A DNA stretch of 64,000 bases from Candidatus Amarolinea dominans (GTDB lineage: Bacteria > Chloroflexota > Anaerolineae > SSC4 > Amarolineaceae): the NCBI GenBank assembly GCA_016719785.1, contig JADJYJ010000001.1, positions 124,001 to 188,000 on the forward strand, read 5' to 3'. The position numbers were made by a program, and so were the translations under genes. The notes under the pieces are model-generated. The model had not been told where the DNA came from. It was given only the letters and a program-made list of their open reading frames with translations, and did no database searches. The stretch's first letter is position 1. Each line of letters begins with the position of its first letter. Below are positions 41,786 through 50,854 of this stretch, piece by piece.

Positions 41786-43483
41786 TTAGATGACGGTCGG
41801 CGGGGTGTATTCGCCCCATTCCTGGCGCAGCACACCGCAGATTTCGCCCAGCGTGGCGTAGGCGCGCACGGCATCCAGGATAGGCGGCAGCAGATTGCTC
41901 TCCGCGCCGCCGGGCGCCTGGGCCACGCTGCGCAGCCGGGCCAGGGCGGCGGTCACCGCGGCGTTGTCCCGTTGCAATCGCAACTGTTCGAGGCGCGTGT
42001 GCTGCACGCGGTAGGTCTCTGGGTCGGGCCGGAAGATGCCGACGGGGCGCTCCTCGCCCGGCGCCTGGAAGGCATTGACGCCCACGATGACCTGGCGGCC
42101 GCTCTCCACGGCCTGCTGGTATTTCCAGGCGCTATCGGCGATCTCCTGCTGCATCCAGCCGCTTTCGATGGCCTGGATCGAGCCGCCCATCTCCTTGATT
42201 TTCTCGATCAGCGCCCGCGCCTCGGCCTCCAGCCGGTCGGTCAACGCTTCCACGTAGTATGAACCAGCCAGGGGATCAACCACCTCCGTGACGCCGATTT
42301 CATGCGCGATGATCTGCTGAGTGCGCAGGGCGGTTGCTTGCGCCTCCTCGGTGGGCAGCGCCAGCGCCTCGTCGTAGCAGCTCAGCGCCAGGCTCTGCAT
42401 GCCGCCCAGGACGCTGGCCAGGGCCTGGAAGCCGGCGCGGGCGATGTTGTTGAGCGGCTGCTGCGCGGTCAACGTGGCGCCGCCGGTTTGCACATGGGTG
42501 CGCAACGTCATGCTGGCCGGTTTCTGTGCGCCGTACTGATCGCGTAGAATGGTGGCCCACAAACGGCGCAAGGCGCGGTATTTGGCCGCTTCCTCGAAGA
42601 AGTTGTTCTGGGTGTTGAAGATCCAGGAGATGCGCGCGGCAAAGTCGTCAATGTTGACGCCGCGTGCCAGCACCGCGTCGGCATACGACATGGCGTTGGC
42701 GATGGCAAACGCCATTTCCTGGCTGGCTGTGCTGCCGGCGTCGCGAATGTGATAACCGCTGACGCTGATCGCGTTCCAGCGCGGCACGTGACGGGCGCAG
42801 TAGGCGATGGTGTCCGCGGCCAGGCGCACGCTGGGGCCAGGCGGGAAGATGTAGGTGCCGCGCGCGACATATTCCTTGAGAATGTCGTTCTGGATCGTGC
42901 CGGTGAGCCTGTTGGCCGGCACGCCGCGCTTCTCACCCGCAGCAATCACCATCGCCAGCAGAATGCTCGCCGGCGCGTTGATGGTCATGCTGATGCTGAC
43001 CTTGTCCAGCGGGATGCCATCCAGCATGGCTTCCATGTCGGCCAACGAATCAATGGCAACGCCGGCCTGGCCCACCTCGCCTGCGGCAAGCGGGTCATCG
43101 CTGTCATAACCGATCTGCGTCGCCAGATCGAACGCGACACTGAGACCGGTCTGTCCCTGGCTCAGCAGGTATTGGAAGCGCGCGTTGGCTTCGGCGGCCG
43201 TGCCATAGCCGGCGTACTGGCGCATAGTCCAGAAGCGGCTGCGGTACATGGTGGGCTGCACCCCGCGCGTAAAGGGGAACTGACCCGGAAAGCCGAGGCG
43301 CTCCAGGTACCATTCCTGGTCAGCCTGCGGCGGCGGCTGCGGGCCGGCATCCAGCGGCGTGAAGAGCCGCTGGACGGTCTGAGTTTCCGGCCGCTCCGGC
43401 GCCCGCCGGATGGATTCAGCCAGATCACCGGCTTCCCAACGCTGCAAACCTTCAGCGAGCATATGCTGAGTTTCTTCCTGCAT
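41786..43483 (-). CDS. B12-dependent acyl-CoA mutase, large subunit (methylmalonyl-CoA mutase family), no B12 domain
   Basis: Rearranges a carbon skeleton of an acyl-CoA, with a separate B12-binding subunit expected. The 565-aa protein matches the substrate-binding barrel: FTRGVQPTMYRSRFWTMRQY, GLSVAFDLATQIGYDSDDP, TGTIQNDILKEYVARGTYIFPP, SVSGYHIRDAGSTA. The Tyr in RQYAG and the Arg in ARGTYI, which contact the carboxylate in methylmalonyl-CoA mutase, are both kept. This favours a methylmalonyl- or ethylmalonyl-type substrate over isobutyryl-CoA. The start at 43483 has GGTGGAG upstream. The C-terminus stops before the usual cobalamin domain. Confidence 0.9.
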   Translation of the reverse strand: MQEETQHMLAEGLQRWEAGDLAESIRRAPERPETQTVQRLFTPLDAGPQPPPQADQEWYLERLGFPGQFPFTRGVQPTMYRSRFWTMRQYAGYGTAAEANARFQYLLSQGQTGLSVAFDLATQIGYDSDDPLAAGEVGQAGVAIDSLADMEAMLDGIPLDKVSISMTINAPASILLAMVIAAGEKRGVPANRLTGTIQNDILKEYVARGTYIFPPGPSVRLAADTIAYCARHVPRWNAISVSGYHIRDAGSTASQEMAFAIANAMSYADAVLARGVNIDDFAARISWIFNTQNNFFEEAAKYRALRRLWATILRDQYGAQKPASMTLRTHVQTGGATLTAQQPLNNIARAGFQALASVLGGMQSLALSCYDEALALPTEEAQATALRTQQIIAHEIGVTEVVDPLAGSYYVEALTDRLEAEARALIEKIKEMGGSIQAIESGWMQQEIADSAWKYQQAVESGRQVIVGVNAFQAPGEERPVGIFRPDPETYRVQHTRLEQLRLQRDNAAVTAALARLRSVAQAPGGAESNLLPPILDAVRAYATLGEICGVLRQEWGEYTPPTVI

Positions 43484-43615
43484 AAGACACTCCACCGTTC
43501 TGCGGAACAGATCATGGGGCAACATTCATCCTGGAGTTCAGATCAGGTATCCCCATACCACCCATGTCGGAGTGCACCAGCGGTTGCAATCCACAAGGTG
43601 ACGGGCCTTCGCACC

Positions 43616-43649
43616 GGGAGACGCCTGAGTGAGAGCTCAGGCCTCTCCC
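43616..43649. terminator. Strong stem-loop upstream of the mutase gene
   Basis: GGGAGA-C-GCCTGAG (43616-43629) pairs with CTCAGGC-C-TCTCCC (43636-43649) around loop TGAGAG. There is a single mismatch in a 14-bp stem. It could end transcription arriving from the aldolase side. Confidence 0.55.
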
Positions 43650-43690
43650 TTGGGAATCTGATCCAGCTTGTCCACGGGCTGCGCCCGAAC

Positions 43691-43887
43691 TCAGTGTTCT
43701 GTAAGAATCGAAAATGGACGCAAGCACCGCGTCTCTGCCTGAAACGCAGAATGATGTGATCGGTCAATTCGATACCGGTGGCAGGTTCGTTTTCGGCAAA
43801 GAAGATCTCCAGCATATCGGCTTCTTGATCGTAGATCAAACGAACCGGTGTGCCATCGCCGTTTGTGGCTGGTAAAGGCTGATTCAG
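43691..43887 (-). pseudogene. DUF2283-like small gene, frameshifted
   Basis: Reads IYDQEADMLEIFFAENEPA then IELTDHIILRF, the typical DUF2283 pattern (tyrosine-Asp-x-Glu-Ala-Asp then a TDHIILRF strand). The expected continuation (AETRCLRPFSILTEH) is in another frame, so one indel lies near 43740. No ATG start is present; CTG or TTG would be needed. Confidence 0.5.
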
Positions 43888-43929
43888 CTTTTACCTCTTG
43901 GAGTGGATAAGTGCGCCACCCTGTCACCA

Positions 43930-44062
43930 CGGGGGAGGGGGGGGGGGGTGCCGGGGGCCCCGGCCGGGGGCCGGGGGGCGGCGCGGGCGGCGGGGGGGGC
44001 GGGGGGGGCGGGGCCCCGCGGGGGGGGGGGGCGCCCCCCGCGGGGGGGGGCCCGGGGGGGCA
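43930..44062. other. G-rich low-complexity tract, probable assembly artefact
   Basis: About 130 bases composed almost only of G runs with C patches, unlike anything else in the window. It replaces the last codons of the aldolase gene with meaningless Pro/Arg codons. A consensus failure or scaffold misjoin is more likely than biology. Confidence 0.7.
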
Positions 44063-45405
44063 GGCAATGCCCGCAGGCAGAAGAAGTTGAGCAGACCCTG
44101 ACCTGTGGCGGCATCGTCGAACATGTTGCCGCTAAGGGTGGCCTGCGCGGCCGCGTCCACGAAGCGATTCAGGCGCCGGCTGGCATCTTCCAGGCTCTCC
44201 AGGAAGAAGGTGTAGACGGCCGCGTAGCGCACGGGCAACTGCGCTGGGTTGAGGTCCCAGCCCTGGTAATAGGCGTGGCGCAAGGAATGCCCGATGTTGT
44301 CATAGTGCAGCTTCCACGCGGCATGAACAACGGCCAGGTTCTCGGCCTCCTGCTGCGGGGTCAGCGGCTTGTCTTTCGTGGCGCGGTGCGGGCCGATCGG
44401 CATGACCGTGGTGGCGCCGTCGCTGATGCTGACCCCGGTGCCGGCCAGGCTGACCTGCAGCACGTGACGGGCGAAATCGGACGCGGGGTGCGTGTGGGTC
44501 TGGTAGTGTGCGGTGATGTTGCACAGCGCGGTGTAGTCATAGGTGCCATACGCGCAGTAGCGCACGCGTCCCCGGCCGGCGCGCACCAGGTGATTGACTG
44601 TGTTTTCACCCAGGTGGTTGATGATGGCCTGCGGCGTTTCGATCATCAAGTCCATGCCGATGGCGCCGGGCGCGATACCGTTCCTGGCCTCCAGCATGTC
44701 CAGCAAGTCAGCCAGTGCAGAGACCTGCTCTGGAATGGTCACTTTGGGCAGGGTCACGACGAAGTTGGCCGGCGCCTCACCGCCGCTGGCCGCGGCCAGG
44801 GCCGTGATGGCGAGATCGAGCGTGCGCACGCCGCGCTTGTAGCTTTCCTGCGTGAACGGCTTGACACGAATGCCGATGAACGGCGGCAGGGTTCCGACCG
44901 CCATGCCCGCGGCCAGTTCCTTGCCCACGCTCATGGCATGGATGTCTTCCTCCTCGTCCGGCCGGTTGCCATAGCCATCCTCGAAGTCCACGCGGTAATC
45001 TTCCACCGGCTCGGTTTGCAGCTTCGCGCGCACGCGCTTGTGGACCGTATGCGCCATCCAGGCCGGCTCGTGCGTGAAGCTGGCGGCCTGCGGGTCCTTT
45101 TCGATGATGGCGGCCAGGTGTTCAATGTCGGCGCTGCTCTCTGGCAGCGTGGCGGCGCCCGGCAGCCCCAACGCCCTGGCAAAGATCACGAAATTCGGCG
45201 CGTAGGCATCCAGGTTACGCAGGCCGATACCGCCCAGTTTGAGCGCGGTGTCGCCCTTGAAGAGATGTGCGCCGCCATACACGGTATGCACCGGCTGGCG
45301 GGTCGTGACGTCGCCGGGGTAGTGATAGGCAAACTGCTGATTGGCGGTCGCCAGGCGCTCGATCACCGGCGCCAGGTCTGAGGTTGAAAGAGAAGTTGTG
45401 CTCAT
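44063..45405 (-). CDS. CitE/HpcH-like aldolase family protein (DUF6986 type), 3' end lost in G-rich tract
   Basis: Member of the HpcH/HpaI aldolase and citrate-lyase beta-like superfamily, resembling the DUF6986 group. Visible: RQPVHTVYGGAHLFKGDTA near the N-terminus, VDFEDGYGNRPDEEED (likely metal-binding acidic stretch), IGIRVKPFTQES, VTLPKVTIPEQV, MDLMIETPQAI and CAYGTYDYTA. The enzymatic reaction is uncertain; a malyl-CoA-lyase-like role is suggested by the neighbours. The normal C-terminus after GLLNFFCLRAL is missing because the sequence enters the G-rich tract, so about 30 residues are lost. The start lies 11 bases after the acyl-CoA dehydrogenase stop. Confidence 0.75.
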
Positions 45406-45416
45406 ATAAAAGCCTT

Positions 45417-46577
45417 TCAGGACAACAGGCGCTTGGCGATGACTTCGGCCTGGATTTCGCTGGTGCCCTCGAAGATCTTGAACACGCGGCCATCACGCCA
45501 GAAGCGATGGGCCGGATATTCGAGCGAATAGCCGTAGCCGCCAAAGATCTGCATCGCGTCGGAGGTCACATGCTCCACCATCTCCGCGCAGAAGAGCTTG
45601 GCCATGCCGGCTTCCAGGTCACAGCGTTGACCCATGTCCTTCATGCGCGCGGCGTAGTAGGTGAGCTGGCGTCCGGCTTCGATCTGGGTACGCATGTGGG
45701 CCAGCTTGTGGCGGATGATCTGGAATTCACTGATGGCCTGGCCGAACTGCTGACGCTCCTGCGCATATTTCAGCGCGGCGTCGAACGCAGCCTGGGCCAC
45801 GCCCACGGCGCGGGCGGCCGTCTGGATGCGCGCCCACTCATAGGTTGCCATCAACTGATAGAAGCCCTTGTTTTCGACCCCGCCGATCAGGTTGGCAACC
45901 GGAACCCGGAAATCTTCGAAGCCGAGGCTGTAGGAGCGCATGCCGTAATAGCCCACGGTTGGGATGTGCTCGCCAGACAACTGCGGCGGCTGAAAATGAT
46001 CGCCCGGGTCTTTTTCCACCAGGATGATGCTCAGGCCCTTGTGGCGCAGCGAGGCATCCGGGTGCGTCCGCGCGAGCACGGTGAGGATGTGCGCGCGGTT
46101 GGCAAACGTACACCAGGTCTTGGCGCCGTTGAACACATACTCGTCGCCGTCACGCACGGCGCGCAACTGCATACCAGCCGTGTCCGAACCAGCATTTGGC
46201 TCGGTAAAGGCGGCCGCGGTCAAGATCTCGCCGGAGACGATGCCGGGCAGGAATTTTTCTTTCTGCTCCTGCGTGCCGTGCGCCAGGATCAGCGTGCCGG
46301 TGATCAGGTTGCGCGTGAGCACGCTGCCCACGCTCAGCCAACCACGGCTCAACTCCTCGGTGACCAGCGTCATACTCACGGCATCCATGCCGGCGCCGCC
46401 CCATTCCTCCGGGAAAGACATGCCGAAGAAGCCCAGGTTTGCCATCTGCTTGATGAGACCCATCGGAATCTCCAGGGCGCCCCGGTAGTATTCGTCGGCA
46501 ATCGGTATCACCTTCTCCTCGGTGAACTTGCGGACGGTCTGACGCACCGCTTCGTGCTCTTCAGTTAGAAAGGACAT
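45417..46577 (-). CDS. Acyl-CoA dehydrogenase (386 aa)
   Basis: FAD enzyme introducing a double bond in an acyl-CoA. The standard three-domain family pattern is present: the N-terminal helices, AAFTEPNAGSDTAGMQLRA at the FAD/substrate site, YVFNGAKTWCTFAN, and the C-terminal QIFGGYGYSLEYPAHRFWRD and FEGTSEIQ, whose Glu is the usual catalytic base in short-chain members. Length is normal and shorter than known methylsuccinyl-CoA dehydrogenases. It is the second gene of the ccr operon (26 bases after ccr). Confidence 0.93.
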   Translation of the reverse strand: MSFLTEEHEAVRQTVRKFTEEKVIPIADEYYRGALEIPMGLIKQMANLGFFGMSFPEEWGGAGMDAVSMTLVTEELSRGWLSVGSVLTRNLITGTLILAHGTQEQKEKFLPGIVSGEILTAAAFTEPNAGSDTAGMQLRAVRDGDEYVFNGAKTWCTFANRAHILTVLARTHPDASLRHKGLSIILVEKDPGDHFQPPQLSGEHIPTVGYYGMRSYSLGFEDFRVPVANLIGGVENKGFYQLMATYEWARIQTAARAVGVAQAAFDAALKYAQERQQFGQAISEFQIIRHKLAHMRTQIEAGRQLTYYAARMKDMGQRCDLEAGMAKLFCAEMVEHVTSDAMQIFGGYGYSLEYPAHRFWRDGRVFKIFEGTSEIQAEVIAKRLLS

Positions 46578-46603
46578 AGAAAACCTCCCTGTTATGTGAC
46601 TGG

Positions 46604-48496
46604 CTAGGCTGGATCACGAGGCGCCGCGGGATTGGCGTAGCCCATCATTTGGCGGATGATGTCGGTCATCGAGATGACGCCGACCGGGCGCAGGTGTTCG
46701 CCCTCCTCTTGCACCACCACCAGGCGGTGAATGCGATGGCGGGTCATGGTGGTGATCACGTCCGAAACCGACGCCGCCAGCGTGCAGGTGATGAGGTCAG
46801 GCGTCATGATGTCAACGGCCGTCAGGTGTGCTACATCGGCCGGCGCCCGTCCCTGACGCGCCATCACCATGTCGGTCTGCGAGACGACGCCGACGGCGTA
46901 GCCCTGCGCGTCCACCACGACCACGGCGTGGATGTGATTTTCGACCATGCTGCGGGCCACTTCATCCACGGTTGTGCGCTCCAGGCAGGTGATGACGCCC
47001 TGATGCATGACCTCGCCCGCGGGGCGCTGATCCACAAACTCGCCGCCGGCCGGAATGCCGTGGCGCGGGCGAGCATAGATATCTTCTGGTTCCATCTCAG
47101 CCTTCTCAGCCTTCTCAGCCTCCGCGGCCACTTCAGGCGTAATTTCATACAGGCCGCGCATGGCGGCGCGCTGGTCAGCCGTGTTGAGCAGCCCGGCGCT
47201 CACAGCGCCCACCAGGATAGACATGTTGCCGTGAGGGTGACGATTTTCGTACATCAACTGATGAGCTTGCGGCAGTTCGCCCCAGCTAAAGGTCTGTGAC
47301 AGGCAGGGGTCCACCTTGCCCGCAATCACCAGATCGTTGATCCCCGTGGCCTGTTCGTCGTTGGCAAAGTGCGAGCCTTGCATGCGCTTCTGGCGCATCC
47401 AGAGATAGCGCAGATCAACCGTCGCGTTGTAGCCGGTGGTGCCGGCGCAAATGACCACCATGCCGCCGGTGTCGCACACGAACATCGAGGTTGGGACGGT
47501 GGTCTCCCCCGGATGCTCGAAGACGATGCGCGGGCTACGCCGCTCACCGAGCACGTCCCAGATGGCCTTGCCAAAAGTGCGCACCCCCTTCAGCCAGGTG
47601 TTGTAGCCGACGGTGTCTTTCCAGTGCGGCAGCATGCCCCAATGATTGAAGTTCTTGCGGTTGATGCAGCCTTTGGCACCCAGGCTCAAGCAGAAGTCCA
47701 CCTTGCTCTCGTCAGAAATGACGGCGATCGGAATGCCACCCGCGGCTTTGACGATCTGAATGGCCTGCGAGCCGAGGCCGCCGGCGCCGCCCCAGATCAG
47801 GACGACATCGTCCATCTGCACATTGTGCGGCGGCCAGGCGTGTAACATGCGATAGGCGGTCGCGCCCACCAACATGTAGGCGGCCGCAGCCTCCCAGGTC
47901 AGATGCTTGGGTTTGGGCAAGCACTGATGCGCCTGCACCTTGGTGAACTGGGCAAAGCTACCCCAGTTGGTCTCGTAGCCCCAAATGCGAAAACTGGCGC
48001 CAAACATCGGGTCGCCGCCAGCCGTGACCACCGGGTCGTTGCGATCCCAGGATCCGCAATGGATGACCACTTCATCGCCCACCTTGACGTTGGTGACATC
48101 TTTGCCCACCTTGTAGACGATGCCGCTGCCATCGCTGCCGCCGATGTGGAAAGGCTCCTTTTCGCCGGCCTTCAGGCGCGCGCCGATGACATCCACCGGA
48201 ACGCCCAGGGCCGCCCAGACATTGTTGTAATTGACGCCGGCCGCCATGACGTAGACCAACACTTCGTCGTCGGCCGGCTCCGGCACGTCAAGCACTTCCA
48301 CCTGGAAGGCTTTGGTTGGCTCGCCGAAGCGCTCTTGCCGAATCAACCAGGCGACCATCTGCTTCGGGACATGCCCGATGGGCGGCATCTCACCGACATG
48401 GTACAGATCTTTCAGCGGTTCCGAACGATGACCGGCACTTGATGGCTTGATCGCGACACTCGATTTTATAGCTACTCCTGCAGGCAACACATCCAT
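46604..48496 (-). CDS. ccr: Crotonyl-CoA carboxylase/reductase fused to a CBS-domain pair (630 aa)
   Basis: Residues about 30-430 match crotonyl-CoA carboxylase/reductase, which reductively carboxylates crotonyl-CoA to ethylmalonyl-CoA with NADPH. Visible: AAGVNYNNVWAALG, HIGGSDGSGIVYKVG, GYETNWGSFAQFTKV, the nucleotide-binding LIWGGAGGLGSQAIQI, and MQGSHFANDEQA with the conserved His region. After a Glu/Ala-rich linker (about 445-470) come two CBS motifs (VITCLERTTVDEVARSMVEN and DLITCTLAASVSDVITTM). CBS domains often bind adenosine nucleotides, so energy-state control is plausible. A strong ribosome site (GGAGGTG) precedes the ATG. It is first in an operon with the acyl-CoA dehydrogenase and the aldolase. 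Confidence 0.9.
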   Translation of the reverse strand: MDVLPAGVAIKSSVAIKPSSAGHRSEPLKDLYHVGEMPPIGHVPKQMVAWLIRQERFGEPTKAFQVEVLDVPEPADDEVLVYVMAAGVNYNNVWAALGVPVDVIGARLKAGEKEPFHIGGSDGSGIVYKVGKDVTNVKVGDEVVIHCGSWDRNDPVVTAGGDPMFGASFRIWGYETNWGSFAQFTKVQAHQCLPKPKHLTWEAAAAYMLVGATAYRMLHAWPPHNVQMDDVVLIWGGAGGLGSQAIQIVKAAGGIPIAVISDESKVDFCLSLGAKGCINRKNFNHWGMLPHWKDTVGYNTWLKGVRTFGKAIWDVLGERRSPRIVFEHPGETTVPTSMFVCDTGGMVVICAGTTGYNATVDLRYLWMRQKRMQGSHFANDEQATGINDLVIAGKVDPCLSQTFSWGELPQAHQLMYENRHPHGNMSILVGAVSAGLLNTADQRAAMRGLYEITPEVAAEAEKAEKAEMEPEDIYARPRHGIPAGGEFVDQRPAGEVMHQGVITCLERTTVDEVARSMVENHIHAVVVVDAQGYAVGVVSQTDMVMARQGRAPADVAHLTAVDIMTPDLITCTLAASVSDVITTMTRHRIHRLVVVQEEGEHLRPVGVISMTDIIRQMMGYANPAAPRDPA

Positions 48497-48556
48497 CTTT
48501 CACCTCCCGGCTGCTGGCGTTGTAGAGGGGCACAAAAGCAACATCTTTCATAAAAT

Positions 48557-48586
48557 AGTGTAGGTCATCATGCCCACAATTGTCAA
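48557..48586 (-). promoter_or_regulatory. ccr operon promoter
   Basis: On the minus strand TTGACA (48586-48581), 18-base spacer, TACACT (48562-48557), about 60 bases before the ccr ATG. Confidence 0.65.
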
Positions 48587-48607
48587 ATCTCACAACGCAG
48601 TGCGTCA

Positions 48608-48681
48608 TATCCTGCAAGCGGGCACGAATTGCGCCTGACCCCTTAGGCGGAAAAGTGAAGTTTATTCCCGCTTGCCGTATA
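48608..48681. mobile_element. 74-bp MITE-like element, copy 1
   Basis: About 90 percent identical to 53064-53137. Terminal inverted repeats GCAAGCGGG (48614-48622) and CCCGCTTGC (48667-48675) are perfect. The core GCGCCTGACCCCTTAGGCG can form its own hairpin. It lies between the ccr promoter and the end of the LVIVD gene. Confidence 0.75.
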
Positions 48682-48689
48682 GCAGAGAA

Positions 48690-50837
48690 TCAGCGCGTCT
48701 GCACGATCCAGGGAAAATAGAAGGTGACTGGCGTTGGTGATGGGGTCAGGGTTGGGCTTGGCGTCGGGGTACACGTCGCTGTGGCGCTGGGAGTGAGGGT
48801 CGGGGTGGGCGTGAGCGTCGTAGTTGGCGTGGCCGTGCGTGTGGGAGTCGGCGTCGAAGTGGCTGTCGGGGTGGCGGTGTGGGTTGGCGTCCGCGTGGGC
48901 GTTGCGGAATACGTGGGGGTTGGCGTGGGCGTCACGGTTGGAGTGGGGGTGCGGGTCGGCGTAGGGGTATCGGTGGGCAGCGGGCCATCGCGTAAGCGCA
49001 GCGTGACCAGCCCGCCCAAGTCATCGGCTACAAATAGAAGGTCGCCCGCCAGACGCACGCGCCGGGCCAGGCCGGCCGTCTCCGCCGCAGCCACCCACTG
49101 CGGCGCGGCCGGATCGCTGACATCGAGGACGGTCAGCCCCCGCGCGTGGTTGCTGATGACGGCCAGTTGATCCAGCACGCTGATGCCGGTAGCGCCGGGG
49201 GTGTAGAAGGCGCTGCGCAAAATCGGCGCGGCCGGATGACTGCTGTCGTAGATCAGCAGGCCATCCTCCACATCGGCCACGTAGACCAGGCTGCCTACCA
49301 CGGCCACCGCGGCGGCCCAGCCAGAAACGGTGGTGGTGCTGCGCACCAGGGGCGCAGCCGGGTTGGTCAGGTCCACCAGCAAGAGGCGTTTGCCGGCCGC
49401 CACCGCGGCCAGGTTGCCCATCAGCGCGACGTCATTGGCTGGAAACTCGGTCGCCAGGGTGCTGCGTACGATCGGCGCCGCGGGGTTGCTCACATCCACG
49501 ATCACCAGGCCGCCCCAGGCATCGGCCACGGCCGCCAGCGAACCGCTGACCGCGACGCGGCGCGCCTGACCGGGCGTGTCGAGCAGGCCGCGGACGAAGG
49601 GCGCAAGGGGGTTGGTGACATCCACCAGGCGCAGGCCGCGCTCGCCCAGGGCGACAAAGGCCAGATTGCCCACCACATCCACCCCAAACGCCGCGCCGAT
49701 CACATCGAGGGATGCCAGGTGCTGCGGCTGGCCGGGGTCGCTCACATCAAGCACCTGCAAGCCGTCATTGGCTGCGGCGATGAAGGCCAGGTTGCCAGCC
49801 AGCGCCACATCGAGCGCCGCGCCGGGCGGATCGTAAAACCCCACCAGGGTCGGCGCGGCCGGCTGGCTGACATTGACCAGCAGCAGGCTTTCACGGTCCG
49901 CAATGAAGGCCAGGCCGTTGAGCGCCTGCACATTGACGGCCAGTTCCCGGAACGTGGCGAAGAGCGTCGGCGCAGCCGGGTTGCCCACATCCACGATCTG
50001 CAGCGCGTCGCCGTCGGCCACGAAGGCCAAATTGCCCACCACGCTGACCGCCGAGGTCAGACCTGGCGTGTCGAACTGCCCCAGGCGGCGCGGCGCGGCG
50101 GGGTTGCTCACATCCACGATGCGCAGGCCCTCGCCCTGGTAGGCGAGGTAGGCCAGGCCGCCCACCACTGTCACGCCAACGGCCACACCGGCCGAACGCA
50201 AGGTGCTGCGCACGGTGGGCAGCGCGGGGTTGCTGATGTCCACGATGACCAAGCCATTGAAATCATCGGCCAGGTAGGCCAGGCTGCCGACAATCTGCAC
50301 GGCGTGCGGGGTGCCGGGGGTGCGCAACTGCGCCAGCAAGGTGGGCGCAGCGGGATTGCTGGCATCAATGAGCGTCAGACCGCGGCCGTAGTCGGCCACA
50401 GCCACCAGGCCATTGGCCGCGCTGACTCCTTTGGCAAAGCCGGCCGTCGCCAGGTGACCACGCACGCTGGGCGCGGCCGGGTTGCCCACATCCAGCACGG
50501 TCAAACCGCCGGCGCCGCTGACCACGTAGGCCAGGCTGCCGGCCACACTGACCCCTTGCACGATGTCGCTCAGCAGCGGGCTGCGTCCCAGGACAACCGG
50601 CGCCGCAGGTTGGCTCACGTCCAGGATCAGCAGGCGCGGGCCGCTGCCGAGGTAGGCGCGTGAGCCGATCACCGCCAGCGCCGCGCTGCTGCTGCCGCCA
50701 AGTTGGCCCAGGGGATCAAGCACGATGGGCGGCTGAGCGGACTCCGCGCTGGCCGCGCCAAAGTGTGCGATCGGCAAAAGCAGCAGTACGATCAGCGGCA
50801 GGGAGGCGAGCAGTCTGAGCTTCAGACGGTGATGCAT
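48690..50837 (-). CDS. Secreted LVIVD-repeat beta-propeller protein with Thr-Pro tail (715 aa)
   Basis: The start at 50837 is chosen because GGAGG lies just upstream and a signal peptide begins there (MHHRLKLRLLASLPLIVLLL). The body is about fifteen repeats of around 42 residues with the LVIVD consensus (GLVIVDISNPALP, GLRIVDVSNPAAPR, GLLIYDSSHPAAP), expected to form one or more propellers. A Thr-Pro/Ala-Thr linker (about 630-700) leads to the terminal tail TFYFPWIVQTR. It is likely exposed on the cell surface; a binding partner is unknown. Confidence 0.88.
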   Translation of the reverse strand: MHHRLKLRLLASLPLIVLLLLPIAHFGAASAESAQPPIVLDPLGQLGGSSSAALAVIGSRAYLGSGPRLLILDVSQPAAPVVLGRSPLLSDIVQGVSVAGSLAYVVSGAGGLTVLDVGNPAAPSVRGHLATAGFAKGVSAANGLVAVADYGRGLTLIDASNPAAPTLLAQLRTPGTPHAVQIVGSLAYLADDFNGLVIVDISNPALPTVRSTLRSAGVAVGVTVVGGLAYLAYQGEGLRIVDVSNPAAPRRLGQFDTPGLTSAVSVVGNLAFVADGDALQIVDVGNPAAPTLFATFRELAVNVQALNGLAFIADRESLLLVNVSQPAAPTLVGFYDPPGAALDVALAGNLAFIAAANDGLQVLDVSDPGQPQHLASLDVIGAAFGVDVVGNLAFVALGERGLRLVDVTNPLAPFVRGLLDTPGQARRVAVSGSLAAVADAWGGLVIVDVSNPAAPIVRSTLATEFPANDVALMGNLAAVAAGKRLLLVDLTNPAAPLVRSTTTVSGWAAAVAVVGSLVYVADVEDGLLIYDSSHPAAPILRSAFYTPGATGISVLDQLAVISNHARGLTVLDVSDPAAPQWVAAAETAGLARRVRLAGDLLFVADDLGGLVTLRLRDGPLPTDTPTPTRTPTPTVTPTPTPTYSATPTRTPTHTATPTATSTPTPTRTATPTTTLTPTPTLTPSATATCTPTPSPTLTPSPTPVTFYFPWIVQTR

Positions 50838-50854
50838 GATTGAGCCTCCGTTGT

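Noticed and set aside
40588..41874. Long minus-strand open frame opposite manA
   Set aside because: manA motifs are intact on the plus strand; the antisense frame has none.
43930..44062. G-quadruplex regulatory element
   Set aside because: The tract is too long and pure, and it breaks a conserved gene. An assembly fault explains it better.
45417..46577. Methylsuccinyl-CoA dehydrogenase call
   Set aside because: Known enzymes of that type are longer (about 550 aa); sequence supports only a general acyl-CoA dehydrogenase.
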